From an uncultured Treponema sp. (lineage in GTDB: Bacteria > Spirochaetota > Spirochaetia > Treponematales > Treponemataceae), in the NCBI GenBank assembly GCA_944389965.1, contig CALXOI010000008.1:1-38806 (forward strand): 38,806 nt of DNA, read 5' to 3'. Both the position numbers and the translations under genes were made by a program. This document shows positions 9,227-18,037 of this stretch, piece after piece. The notes beneath the pieces were generated by a model that was given only the letters and a program-made list of their open reading frames with translations, ran no database searches and had not been told where the DNA came from. Position 1 is the first letter of the stretch. Each line of letters begins with the position of its first letter.

Positions 9227-10180
9227 ATGAACACTCAAACAGACAACGGACTGCTTCAGGCATATGAATTCTTAAAAATCGGAGATCCTGCCCGGGCAAA
9301 ACCGCTTCTGGAGGACCGGCTGGAAGATGATTTGGAAAATGGAGAAATACTGTTTTCCATACGATGTGTCAACTTCTGGATTGACCAAATAGCACAAATG
9401 CACAGTATTATATCTCCTTTTGACCGGGGGGAACGATTAATGCTGAGCTGGAAACATTTTATTACTGATATTGCCGGAAAAGACGGCGCCCGATATGAAC
9501 GCAGTATGTATGCTGTCAGAAAAGGAATCTTTTCATTAGCACTGGAAAATTTCAAGCCGCAAATGGAAGACCACCATCCTATGAAAAAAGCTGATGCATA
9601 CCGCAAAGCCGGACTGTGTTATAAAGAGCTGGGTGAATATGAAACAGCTTTGGAATGTTTAAGCGAAGCAAATTCATTATTGGAATCAACAATAATGATA
9701 ACAGATTCAGCCGCAGTACTGGCAGAAATGGCAGACTGTTATGCCTTATGCGGACAGGATAATTATGCAAAGGTTTTATTCCGGGAAGCTTTTTTTATCG
9801 GAGCAGCAAAAGTTGATTTAGTATTTTTAAGTTCTGAGCTGATAGTCCGCTTAATTGATATCGTTAAACAGAAAGGCTATTCAAAAGAGGAACTGCAGGA
9901 ATGGATTCCCGTATATGGTGTGTTGTACGGGGTTCTGAATATAAAGCGGCAGCTGAGAGCCCAGGAAGTGGGAAAACTGAAGCAAGCTATTTACACACTG
10001 GAAAATGAATTAAAAGATCCTGCCGGAGATCCGCAGATTCTGATTCCCCGGCTGATTAATCATTATTTCTGGCTGATTGATCATTATGTTACCGTAAATG
10101 ATGACCGGTCAAAAATAAATGAAACTTTGTTAAAAATAAAGCTGCTGGATGAAAATGTGTACAACCAATATACACTGTAG
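9227..10180 (+). CDS. Cytoplasmic TPR protein preceding the GreA fusion
   Basis: The 317-residue protein has no signal peptide or membrane segment. TPR-like helical pairs are visible at residues 5-50 (LLQAYEFLKIGDPARAKPLL), 120-155 (KKADAYRKAGLCYKELGEYE, TALECLSEANSLL) and 165-190 (AEMADCYALCGQDNYAKVLF). The C-terminal 100 residues are helical and charged. It is followed, 164 nt later, by the large GreA-fusion gene, and the pair probably works together or is co-regulated. The ATG at 9227 lacks a ribosome binding site and stands right after a strong promoter. No enzymatic motif was recognised. Confidence 0.82.
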   Translation: MNTQTDNGLLQAYEFLKIGDPARAKPLLEDRLEDDLENGEILFSIRCVNFWIDQIAQMHSIISPFDRGERLMLSWKHFITDIAGKDGARYERSMYAVRKGIFSLALENFKPQMEDHHPMKKADAYRKAGLCYKELGEYETALECLSEANSLLESTIMITDSAAVLAEMADCYALCGQDNYAKVLFREAFFIGAAKVDLVFLSSELIVRLIDIVKQKGYSKEELQEWIPVYGVLYGVLNIKRQLRAQEVGKLKQAIYTLENELKDPAGDPQILIPRLINHYFWLIDHYVTVNDDRSKINETLLKIKLLDENVYNQYTL

Positions 10181-10344
10181 CATCCGGCGCAACCGACCGG
10201 CAGTTTGCCGGAAGCAACCGGTTCAAAACATACCGGTATTATCTGTTACACGCACTGACCGGGGACCGGATACAGGCACCGTCAGTATGGAATATATGAT
10301 TTTTCCTGACAAGGATAAAATCAACATATTCATGAGGAGTATAT
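10181..10344. repeat. CCGG-rich intergenic segment with small hairpins
   Basis: Within 10181-10280 the palindrome CCGG occurs seven times. CCGGCA (10197-10202) and TGCCGG (10206-10211) form a tight hairpin with a 3-nt loop, and two ACCGGT palindromes flank a short AT stretch just after it. No T-tract follows, so this is not a standard terminator. The next gene has its own GAGGAG ribosome site before its ATG at 10345. Confidence 0.4.
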
Positions 10345-13044
10345 ATGTCTGAAGAACTTGTAAAGTCTGTTCAGGATATGCTGAATGAGGAAAAATGGAC
10401 CAGAGCAGCAATCAGCAATTATTCAAAAAATAATTTTATTGAACTTGCTTCCGTCGTAGAACAAGCCCGCACCCAGAACTGTGTTGATGAAATAAAGGCG
10501 GTATGTGATGACCACCTTGCACATACAAAAAACAGCATTATTGCGTTATACATTTCCGGAATGCTTGCCCTAAAGAAAGGTGCTTTGGATAACTCTGCAC
10601 TGGTTACACTGGTAGATATATTTCAGGACAACCATAAATCGAATATTGTAACATATCTCTGCGAAACAATCCTTGCTGATGACGAAAGCAACAAATTCGC
10701 CCTGCGGACTTTGGCGGATTGTTACCGGGAAGAAGGCAATGAAAAAGTTTGGGAAATTTATGAAACACTGGTACGCATCGACTACGAGGAAGCAGATATT
10801 GCAAAACTCCTCGCCGAACGGTACGAAAAACAGAACGACATAGAAACCGCCATTGATTACTATAAGAAAGCAATCCTCCGGTATATCAACACCGGAGTGA
10901 ATGCAATGAACCAAATTAAAGAAATCTGGTCAAAACTTGTATCTTTGATTCCGGATGAAATTGACTTTTTTTATCTGGTGCAACGGAAAATTGCAAAATC
11001 TATTAGCGAAGACAGAAGTGCCCTGCTGATGCAGGAACTCTATGAATATTACAAAGCAAACCAGAAATGGGACACAGCTATTGATATTCTGAAGCTTAAC
11101 CTGTCCATTGATGACAAAGATATGTGGGCACGCAGGGAAATCGTTGAATGTTTCCGTGGCAAATATGCCGGACACAGTCATCTGGAAGACTACATCAGGG
11201 TTTCAAACCTGAATCAAAACTGGCGGAATATTTTTGAAGCAATTTCTGATTTTGAAAAACATATTGCTTTCGATGCAAAGAATTTTGTATTTCACCGGTC
11301 ATGGGGTGTCGGTGTTATCCGTAAAGTAGAAGGAGATTTACTGACCATCAACTTTGGTAAAAAATACGGAATCCGGGAGATGTCCCTGAAAATGGCAATC
11401 AGTGCCCTGCAGCCGTTAGCCCAAGATCACATCTGGGTACTGAAAGCTACGAAATCTAAAGAAACATTGGCAAAGATGGTAAAAGATGACAAAGCATGGG
11501 CGTTAAAAACCATCATCAAAAGTTTCGGAAACAATTGTGATTTTAAACGGATTAAAGCGGAATTGGTACCCTGTGTATTATCTGCCGGAGAATGGACCAG
11601 CTGGAGTACCGCAGCCCGCAAGATTCTTGATACAGATCCTATGTTTGGTATCAATCCGAATGACATCAATATGTACACTGTCCGGGAACATGCGATTTCA
11701 CAGGAAGAAAAACTTTCCAATGAATTCAAAGCCCAAAAGCAATTTTTTGCCCGCATCGACATTCTGATGAAATTTGCCCAAGAAGCGGATACAGAGTCAG
11801 AACTGTTTACCGATATGTTCTCGTATTTTACCGGATATCTGAAATCCTTCAGTGCGGTCACAGAACAGATTATTGCATCATATCTGGTTGTCCGCCGTAT
11901 TTCAGCACAGTTTCCTCACCTGAATCCGGGCATAAAATATACATTTGACCAGCTGTTTAATGAAATTGAAAATCCGCGGGCAATGTATTTGTCCCTCAAA
12001 GACACAAAGAATACTTTCTTGCGAAAAGATTTTCTGAACTGCATCAAAACACTTCTTCCCAACTGGGTTGACGTGTATATCCAGCTATTTCCTACGGTAC
12101 TTCAGAATGATATGCTGATAACATTAATTAACAGCGGCCATGTAGATGCTGTCCAGAAGCTTGCTGTAGACAGTTTTGAAGATTTCCGCAATTACCGGGA
12201 AGCTGTCATTTATTTCTTCCGGGAATGCAGTAATGAAGACTGGTTTATTAATGCCGGTATTCCGTATGAAAAACAACTGATTACCCTGATTCACATCCTT
12301 GATCTTACATACCGTGAAATAGAAAATCATGTAGATACAACAGAAAACCGGAAAATCAACCGGCAAGCGCATCTGTTGTTGTTTAAAAATGATACACTGC
12401 TGAAATACATTCTGGAACACGATGAAGACACCATTACCCGTATGTACACACTGGTTGACGATGTAAAAGATTTGGATCCGTCCATCAAAATGACGTTGCG
12501 TAACCGGATTCTCGAAAAATATCCTGACTTCAAATTCCACGGTGCAGAAGAAAAAACAGTTACACCACAAGGATTGATTGTCACTGCAAAAATGATGGAT
12601 GCCAAAAAGCAGGAACTGGAACACATCACTACCGTGGAGATTCCGGCAAACTCAAAAGAAATCGGCGAAGCATTGGCTCAAGGAGACTTGAGAGAAAATG
12701 CTGAATATAAAGCGGCAAAAGAACGACAGACGCTTCTGAATTCAACGGCATCCAAGCTTCAGGAAGAACTGAACCGGGCCCGGGTTTTTGATCCAACTAC
12801 GATTACAACGGCCCGTATATCTTTTGGTACCGTTGTAACATTGAAAAACGAACTGACCGGAGAAACAGAAACATATACGATTCTTGGTCCTTGGGAATCA
12901 GATCCGGACAACAAGATTATTTCGTATATGTCACCGTTCGGCAATGCAGTTCTCAACGCAAAAGAAAAAGAACACCTGTCTTTTGTAATCAATGAGAGGG
13001 AATACAAATATTCCGTACAAAAAATAACAGCGGCGAAATTATAA
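10345..13044 (+). CDS. greA: Large TPR / Tudor-like / GreA fusion protein
   Basis: GreA rescues backtracked RNA polymerase by stimulating transcript cleavage in the secondary channel. In this 899-residue protein the GreA part is the C-terminal 155 residues (about 745-899): a coiled-coil hairpin with GDLRENAEYKAAKE, which holds the acidic tip Asp and Glu, then the FKBP-like domain with ISFGTVVTLKNELTGE. The first 310 residues are helical and TPR-like (ADCYREEGNEKVWEIYETL, AIDYYKKAILRYINTGVN). Residues about 312-358 (SWGVGVIRKVEGDLLTINFG) look like a CarD/Tudor-type RNA-polymerase-binding beta domain. The remaining middle part is helical. Oversized GreA proteins of this type are known in spirochaetes. 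The ribosome site GAGGAG supports the start at 10345. Confidence 0.9.
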   Translation: MSEELVKSVQDMLNEEKWTRAAISNYSKNNFIELASVVEQARTQNCVDEIKAVCDDHLAHTKNSIIALYISGMLALKKGALDNSALVTLVDIFQDNHKSNIVTYLCETILADDESNKFALRTLADCYREEGNEKVWEIYETLVRIDYEEADIAKLLAERYEKQNDIETAIDYYKKAILRYINTGVNAMNQIKEIWSKLVSLIPDEIDFFYLVQRKIAKSISEDRSALLMQELYEYYKANQKWDTAIDILKLNLSIDDKDMWARREIVECFRGKYAGHSHLEDYIRVSNLNQNWRNIFEAISDFEKHIAFDAKNFVFHRSWGVGVIRKVEGDLLTINFGKKYGIREMSLKMAISALQPLAQDHIWVLKATKSKETLAKMVKDDKAWALKTIIKSFGNNCDFKRIKAELVPCVLSAGEWTSWSTAARKILDTDPMFGINPNDINMYTVREHAISQEEKLSNEFKAQKQFFARIDILMKFAQEADTESELFTDMFSYFTGYLKSFSAVTEQIIASYLVVRRISAQFPHLNPGIKYTFDQLFNEIENPRAMYLSLKDTKNTFLRKDFLNCIKTLLPNWVDVYIQLFPTVLQNDMLITLINSGHVDAVQKLAVDSFEDFRNYREAVIYFFRECSNEDWFINAGIPYEKQLITLIHILDLTYREIENHVDTTENRKINRQAHLLLFKNDTLLKYILEHDEDTITRMYTLVDDVKDLDPSIKMTLRNRILEKYPDFKFHGAEEKTVTPQGLIVTAKMMDAKKQELEHITTVEIPANSKEIGEALAQGDLRENAEYKAAKERQTLLNSTASKLQEELNRARVFDPTTITTARISFGTVVTLKNELTGETETYTILGPWESDPDNKIISYMSPFGNAVLNAKEKEHLSFVINEREYKYSVQKITAAKL

Positions 13045-13113
13045 CCGGGGCAGCAGGCAATAAAGCCAGTCTGCCGGAGCAAACCTGCCGGCTATACCGG
13101 AATTTGCATACGG

Positions 13114-13149
13114 AAAACGGATTCAACATCAGCTGAATCCGTTTTTTAT
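13114..13149 (+). terminator. Rho-independent terminator after the GreA fusion gene
   Basis: A perfect 12-bp stem is formed by 13114-13125 (AAAACGGATTCA) and 13134-13145, with an 8-nt loop, followed by a T-rich run. It closes the 9227-13044 transcription unit and separates it from the flagellar rod operon. Confidence 0.88.
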
Positions 13150-13196
13150 TTTTATATGAAATGAAAACATTTTTCCGGCAGAAAACTTTCCGTATT

Positions 13197-13258
13197 CTAA
13201 TGTAAATTTCACTCCTCCGATAAAAAAAACTCAACCTACTTTTTCAAAACACCGATAT
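13197..13258 (+). promoter_or_regulatory. Possible sigma-28-type promoter region of the flgF operon
   Basis: Two sequences resemble the FliA/SigD -10 element GCCGATAA: TCCGATAA at 13216-13223, with CTAA 15 nt upstream (13197-13200), and ACCGATAT at 13251-13258. The -35 matches are weak, so which one is used, if either, is open. A GAGG ribosome site precedes the flgF ATG at 13277. Confidence 0.4.
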
Positions 13259-13276
13259 TATATCTGTGAGGTTGAT

Positions 13277-14074
13277 ATGATTAGAGGTTGGTACATTGGT
13301 TCCAGCGGCATGAATGCCCAGCAGAACCGGCTTGACGCAATAGCGAATAATCTGGCAAATGCAGACACCACCGGTTACAAACGGGATATAGCTGTCAGTA
13401 AATCATTCCCCGAACTGTTGATGCGGCGGATGAATGATGACGGTGTATATGAAACACCTTTCGGGTCAGCTGACGTTGCTCCGATTGTAGGAAAAATCGG
13501 TCTGGGTGTGGAAACAAACGAACTCTACACAGACTTTGAACAAGGTTCTTTCAAACAGACTTCTACTAATACCGATGTTGCCCTCAGCGGGGAAGGTTTT
13601 TTCGCCGTACAGACTCCTTCAGGGGAACGATATACCCGTAACGGAAACTTTCTTATTGGCAAAGAAGGCATTCTGGAAACAAAAGAAGGTTATCCGGTAC
13701 TGGGAGAAAACGGTTATATCCGGGTAGAAGATGACCGTTTTACCATCAATCCTGACGGTATGGTATATTCTTCTGATAATATGGAATTAATTGACCGGCT
13801 CAAAGTAGTCCGTTTTGATAATGAACGATACCTACAGAAAATGGGATCGAGTCTCTATCAAAGTACTGACATTTCCGGCAATGCATATATTGCCGAAGGG
13901 AAAGAACGTCCGTCTTTCTTACAGGGATATACAGAAACATCCAATGTCAATGTTGTAAATGAGATGGTTTCAATGATAGAAGTAAACCGTGCTTATGAAG
14001 CAAACCAGAAAACAATTCAAGCGGAAGATACAATGATGAGTACCCTGTGGGGCAAAGTTGTTCTTTCCCGGTAA
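13277..14074 (+). CDS. flgF: Flagellar basal-body rod protein FlgF
   Basis: The N-terminus (IRGWYIGSSGMNAQQNRLDA, then IANNLANADTTGYKRD) is the conserved flagellar rod/hook family motif, and the C-terminus ends with the matching helix (NVVNEMVSMIEVNRAYEANQ). These two ends form the coiled-coil D0 domain of the assembled rod. At 265 residues it fits FlgF; its neighbour 30 nt downstream is the second, more canonical paralogue FlgG, and paired flgF-flgG order is common in spirochaetes. The protein is exported through the flagellar type III apparatus without a signal peptide. FlgF versus FlgG naming rests on gene order. Confidence 0.92.
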   Translation: MIRGWYIGSSGMNAQQNRLDAIANNLANADTTGYKRDIAVSKSFPELLMRRMNDDGVYETPFGSADVAPIVGKIGLGVETNELYTDFEQGSFKQTSTNTDVALSGEGFFAVQTPSGERYTRNGNFLIGKEGILETKEGYPVLGENGYIRVEDDRFTINPDGMVYSSDNMELIDRLKVVRFDNERYLQKMGSSLYQSTDISGNAYIAEGKERPSFLQGYTETSNVNVVNEMVSMIEVNRAYEANQKTIQAEDTMMSTLWGKVVLSR

Positions 14075-14103
14075 TTTAGTACAATAAATAAGGAATTAAA
14101 ATT

Positions 14104-14898
14104 ATGGTACGAAGTTTATGGACAGCAGCAACCGGAATGAACGGACAACAGGCAAATATTGACGCAATTTCAAATAACCTTTCAAATGTGAACACCACTG
14201 GTTATAAACAACAGCGGGTTGAATTTGAAGATTTAATGTACCAGAATGTAAAGCTTGCCGGCACACCGGCAACAGAAGATACCGTGACACCGGTAGGTAT
14301 CCAGATGGGAACCGGTGTCAAAGTCGGAGCGACACAGCGTATCATTACCCAAGGATCCCTTCAGAACACAGGAGTGGATACAGATTTGGCAATTGTCGGC
14401 GAAGGATATTTCCGTGTACAGCAGTATGACGGCAGTTTCGCCTACACCCGGGACGGGTCTTTCAAAGTTGACATGACCGGGCAACTGGTTACATCTGAAG
14501 GGTTGCGGGTAATGCCCGAAATTATCATGCCGGAAGGATTTAATCTTTCCACACTGGCAATCAGTGATGACGGCCGGGTTACGGTAAAAATAGACGGTAA
14601 TAACGATCCGGTATTAGTAGGACAAATGGAATTGTACCGTTTTCCCAACGCAGTAGGTCTGGAAGCAGTAGGCAGCAACCTGTTTAAAGTTACAAATGCA
14701 TCAGGAGCTGCAATTGCCGGAAGACCGGGATTTGACGGGATGGGCACGACAAAGCATAAATTTCTGGAAATGTCTAATGTTTCTGTTGTTAACGAAATGG
14801 TACAGATGATAGTTGCCCAGCGGGCATATGAATTCAGTTCAAAGGAAATTCAAACCAGCGACACAATGTTGTCATCCGCCGTAAATTTAAAACGCTAA
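14104..14898 (+). CDS. flgG: Flagellar distal rod protein FlgG
   Basis: FlgG forms the distal rod of the flagellar basal body. The N-terminal motif LWTAATGMNGQQANIDAISN, NLSNVNTTGYKQQRVEFEDL and the C-terminal helix VVNEMVQMIVAQRAYEFSSK are canonical for FlgG, as is the central segment around IQMGTGVKVGATQRI. The 264-residue length is typical. It lies 29 nt after flgF and 32 nt before the rod-binding protein gene, so the three form one operon. Like flgF it has the central, paired-D1 type architecture and no signal peptide. Confidence 0.96.
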   Translation: MVRSLWTAATGMNGQQANIDAISNNLSNVNTTGYKQQRVEFEDLMYQNVKLAGTPATEDTVTPVGIQMGTGVKVGATQRIITQGSLQNTGVDTDLAIVGEGYFRVQQYDGSFAYTRDGSFKVDMTGQLVTSEGLRVMPEIIMPEGFNLSTLAISDDGRVTVKIDGNNDPVLVGQMELYRFPNAVGLEAVGSNLFKVTNASGAAIAGRPGFDGMGTTKHKFLEMSNVSVVNEMVQMIVAQRAYEFSSKEIQTSDTMLSSAVNLKR

Positions 14899-14930
14899 AA
14901 TATTAACTAAGCAGGTTAGGAGGCAACGGC

Positions 14931-15443
14931 ATGAGTACGGTAAGCGGCATTACAAATTCTATTTCATCTTTGACAAACGGCACTGCCGCTGCAGACGCAG
15001 CCCGTCTTCAGCAAGAAACGACGCGGTTTCAGGCGCTGCTTGATTCAGTTTCATCTGATAAAACAACCTCACTCACTTCAAATCAGATTGCTGAATCAGG
15101 CCGCCTCAACGGCGATTACATTTCATCATTTTCCGGAACATTTACCGCTGAAAGTGATAAAACGTCCCGGCCGGTAGGCGCAGCAGCAAATTCAGGTTCT
15201 ACAAACAAGACGATTGACCGAACCAGTGAATTATACGAAAAATCCCTGGAACTGGAATCATATTTTGTCAAAATGATGCTGTCTTCCATGCGCAGTACTC
15301 TCAGCGGGACTTCCCTTAACGGCGAAGAAAAAAGTTATGCCCAGAGTATGTATGAAGATATGCTTTATGATGAACTGGCTGTTACAATGACAAAAAACGC
15401 AGGATTTGGTCTGGCAGATCAGATATATCTGGATCTTATATAG
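14931..15443 (+). CDS. flgJ: FlgJ-type rod-binding (rod cap) protein without muramidase domain
   Basis: The 170-residue protein has a Ser/Thr-rich N-terminal half and a C-terminal half matching the rod-binding domain of FlgJ: LELESYFVKMMLSSMRSTLS near residue 108, then EKSYAQSMYEDMLYDELAVT and ending FGLADQIYLDLI. Only the rod-binding part is present; the peptidoglycan hydrolase domain found in gamma-proteobacterial FlgJ is absent, as is usual outside that group. It would act as a cap or scaffold in rod assembly. A strong GGAGG ribosome site precedes its ATG. Confidence 0.85.
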   Translation: MSTVSGITNSISSLTNGTAAADAARLQQETTRFQALLDSVSSDKTTSLTSNQIAESGRLNGDYISSFSGTFTAESDKTSRPVGAAANSGSTNKTIDRTSELYEKSLELESYFVKMMLSSMRSTLSGTSLNGEEKSYAQSMYEDMLYDELAVTMTKNAGFGLADQIYLDLI

Positions 15444-15516
15444 CACTGTACCGATCTTATATCCGGCAAAACTGCAAAAAAAATTGATTCCCATATCTGT
15501 TATTTTTCTCATAATA

Positions 15517-15525
15517 TGATATACT
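15517..15525 (+). promoter_or_regulatory. Extended -10 promoter of the LuxR-type gene
   Basis: TGATATACT is an extended -10 element, with a poor -35 match (CTGTTA, 17 nt upstream). The start point would be near 15532, giving a leader of about 21 nt that contains the AGGTG ribosome site of the gene at 15553. Confidence 0.45.
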
Positions 15526-15552
15526 GGATTAGTTTTAGTATTCAGGTGATAT

Positions 15553-16335
15553 ATGGTACGCAAAAATAAATCAACTCCAAATCCTTTCAGACTACTTGCC
15601 CTCAGTGGGTTTCTTGCATTGTTCACCGGTACAACACTGAATATTTTATTTGGAAGTGATTTTCCTGAATCAATTATACCAAATACGTTGATTGTAACAC
15701 CGGTTATAAACGGTATTTGTACTTTTTTAAGTTTCATTCTGATTTTTTTACCGGAAAACATACCGCTAATGTGTTCAATTCTGCTGGTTGAATGCATATA
15801 TGATGTCCTGACCGGATTTGATATGCTGGGTTTATTTTTATTTTCATTTATGAACCTGATTTTATTCTGTAAAGGATTTTTTAAAACTCAGCCTAAGAAA
15901 AAGGCAGTTATACTGACCGGCGGATGGCTGTTATTGTTAACAACATTAATTCCGTTCGGTCTGGAACGCTTTATTTTTGCTGTTGCAGTATCATTTTTCA
16001 TGTTTTGTGCGTACATTTGTATATACCACCTGCTCATGGACAAGCTGTCATATTTGCTTCCTGATGTCACGGAATGTACATTGAAAGCAACATACACACT
16101 GCCGGATACCGGAAGCAGATTAAATCTCCAATCACTGGGTCTTACCGACCGGCAGTGCGGCTGCATAAAAGCGGTCATAACGACCTCCTCGTCATACCGG
16201 GAAATCGGTGAAAAATACTTTGTCAGTGAATCCGCCATAAAAAAAGAAATGTCCCAGATATTTCGTTGTTTCGGTGTAAAAAACAGGGAGATGTTGCGGT
16301 TATTGCTGATGCAATACATTATTACAGACTGGTAG
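15553..16335 (+). CDS. Membrane-bound LuxR-type transcriptional regulator
   Basis: The first 165 residues are strongly hydrophobic and hold about six membrane segments (for example LLALSGFLALFTGTTLNILF, ICTFLSFILIFL, LLLLTTLIPFGL, FIFAVAVSFFMFCAYICIY). The last 75 residues form a LuxR/GerE-type helix-turn-helix: LGLTDRQCGCIKAVITTSSS, YREIGEKYFVSESAIKKEMS and QIFRCFGVKNREMLRLLL. This suggests a one-component regulator that senses something in or at the membrane and binds DNA from there. It lies between the flagellar rod operon and asnS with its own promoter. Targets and signal are unknown; no kinase or receiver domain is nearby. Confidence 0.8.
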   Translation: MVRKNKSTPNPFRLLALSGFLALFTGTTLNILFGSDFPESIIPNTLIVTPVINGICTFLSFILIFLPENIPLMCSILLVECIYDVLTGFDMLGLFLFSFMNLILFCKGFFKTQPKKKAVILTGGWLLLLTTLIPFGLERFIFAVAVSFFMFCAYICIYHLLMDKLSYLLPDVTECTLKATYTLPDTGSRLNLQSLGLTDRQCGCIKAVITTSSSYREIGEKYFVSESAIKKEMSQIFRCFGVKNREMLRLLLMQYIITDW

Positions 16336-16358
16336 TACAAGCACCGTAAAAGCGATAT

Positions 16359-16387
16359 TTGACCATACCGCTGCAAAATGATATGAT
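16359..16387 (+). promoter_or_regulatory. Putative promoter of asnS, leaderless
   Basis: TTGACC (16359-16364) and TATGAT (16382-16387) are separated by 17 nt. Start-point candidates are A16393 or A16396; the latter is the first base of the asnS ATG. There is no Shine-Dalgarno sequence. Confidence 0.6.
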
Positions 16388-16395
16388 TATTTACC

Positions 16396-17847
16396 ATGAA
16401 AACACAACTGATAAAAGATATTCTTGTTTCCGAACCAGACCACCGGTTGCTTACCGTATACGGCTGGGTTCGTACCAAACGGGAGTCAAAAAACCTTGTA
16501 TTCATCCAGGTAAATGACGGTTCCTGCTTTGCTTCATTGCAGTTAACATTTGACAGAGAAAATCCCGCTGCAACCGGCAGTAATAATCTTATTGAAACAG
16601 AGTTAAAACGTATCACAACCGGTGCATCGGTCCGGGCGGAAGGAATGCTGGTTCCATCTCCTGCATCAGGCCAGTCAGTGGAGCTTGCATTGACAAAACT
16701 GACTGTACTGGGAGAAGCCCCGGCGGAAAGTTACCCTTTGCAGAAAAAGAATCACTCTTTGGAATTCCTGCGGGAACAGGCACATCTGCGGGCCAGGACA
16801 AACACTTTTGGTGCTGTCGCCCGGATGCGGAGCCAGATGGCATACGCCATCCACACTTTCTTCCAAGAGCGCGGATTTCAATATGTGCACACACCGATTA
16901 TCACTACCAGTGACTGTGAAGGTGCCGGTGAAATGTTCCAGATTACCACACTCTCTCTGGAAAAAATTGCAGAAAACGGTATAAATGCCGGTGCAAAAGG
17001 CATGAATCCAGAAAAAGCCGCTGCACTGGTGGATTATTCCCGGGATTTTTTTGGCAAAAAAGCAAGTCTTACCGTGTCCGGCCAGCTAGAAGCAGAAACC
17101 TACGCAACTGCCTTGTCCCGGGTTTATACTTTTGGTCCCACATTCCGGGCTGAAAATTCCAATACAACACGTCATCTGGCGGAATTCTGGATGATTGAAC
17201 CGGAAATCGCCTTTTTTGATTTAAACGATAATATGGATATTGCAGAAGAATTCGTCAAATATTTGCTGAACTGGGCACTGACAAAATGTGCGGCAGATAT
17301 GAAATTCTTTGACGAACGTATCCAAAAAGGATTGATTGATACTTTGACCCATGTTGCAAATTCTGATTTTGTACGGATTACCTATACAGACGCCATCACG
17401 GAACTGGAAAAAAACGCAGATAACTTTGAGTTCAAACCCTACTGGGGATGCGATTTGCAAAGTGAACATGAAAAATACCTGACAGAAACTGTTTACAAGC
17501 GGCCTGTTATCGTAACTGATTATCCTAAAGAAATAAAAGCCTTCTATATGAAATTGAATGAAGACGGGAAAACAGTCCGGGCAATGGATGTTCTTGTACC
17601 AGGTCTGGGAGAAATTATCGGCGGTTCTGAACGTGAAGCGGATTATGATACGCTGATGCAGAGAATTACAGAACTGGGATTAAATCCTGCCGATTACTGG
17701 TGGTATCTTGACCTGCGGAAATTCGGGTCGGTTCCACATTCCGGCTTCGGGCTGGGTTTTGAGCGGCTCTTGTTGTATGTTACAGGAATAGGTAACATCC
17801 GTGATGTCATTCCGTATCCCCGTGCGCCAAAACTTGCTGATTTTTAA
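16396..17847 (+). CDS. asnS: Asparaginyl-tRNA synthetase
   Basis: AsnRS charges tRNA-Asn with asparagine. The 483-residue protein has an N-terminal OB-fold anticodon-binding domain ([20 protein letters not shown]) and a class II catalytic core: motif 2 [20 protein letters not shown] at about residue 253 and motif 3 [15 protein letters not shown] at about residue 450. The insertion after motif 1 (residues about 190-225, with [17 protein letters not shown]) and the [10 protein letters not shown] text are typical of AsnRS rather than AspRS. The gene stands alone between its own promoter and a strong terminator. Confidence 0.97.
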   Translation: MKTQLIKDILVSEPDHRLLTVYGWVRTKRESKNLVFIQVNDGSCFASLQLTFDRENPAATGSNNLIETELKRITTGASVRAEGMLVPSPASGQSVELALTKLTVLGEAPAESYPLQKKNHSLEFLREQAHLRARTNTFGAVARMRSQMAYAIHTFFQERGFQYVHTPIITTSDCEGAGEMFQITTLSLEKIAENGINAGAKGMNPEKAAALVDYSRDFFGKKASLTVSGQLEAETYATALSRVYTFGPTFRAENSNTTRHLAEFWMIEPEIAFFDLNDNMDIAEEFVKYLLNWALTKCAADMKFFDERIQKGLIDTLTHVANSDFVRITYTDAITELEKNADNFEFKPYWGCDLQSEHEKYLTETVYKRPVIVTDYPKEIKAFYMKLNEDGKTVRAMDVLVPGLGEIIGGSEREADYDTLMQRITELGLNPADYWWYLDLRKFGSVPHSGFGLGFERLLLYVTGIGNIRDVIPYPRAPKLADF

Positions 17848-17860
17848 CTGAAACAGTATA

Positions 17861-17897
17861 AAAAAATCCCCCGGTTAACCATCCGGGGGATTTTTTT
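17861..17897 (+). terminator. Rho-independent terminator after asnS, probably bidirectional
   Basis: The stem TCCCCCGG (17867-17874) pairs with CCGGGGGA (17883-17890), extended by an A-run on the left and a T-run on the right to a 14-bp duplex with an 8-nt loop. As there are A and T tracts on both sides it can also stop leftward transcription from the convergent TPR gene. The rest of the convergent gap (17898-18037) shows nothing clear. Confidence 0.92.
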
Positions 17898-18037
17898 ATG
17901 TCAGGGCTGTCACCAGAATCTATGTTGCATACGGATTTTTATACAATTTACAGACAGCAGATTAACACACCGGCAAGACATCCTGCTGCATAAAACCCCA
18001 TTACCGCAACTTCTTTCCGGGGGAACACCGCCCCGTC

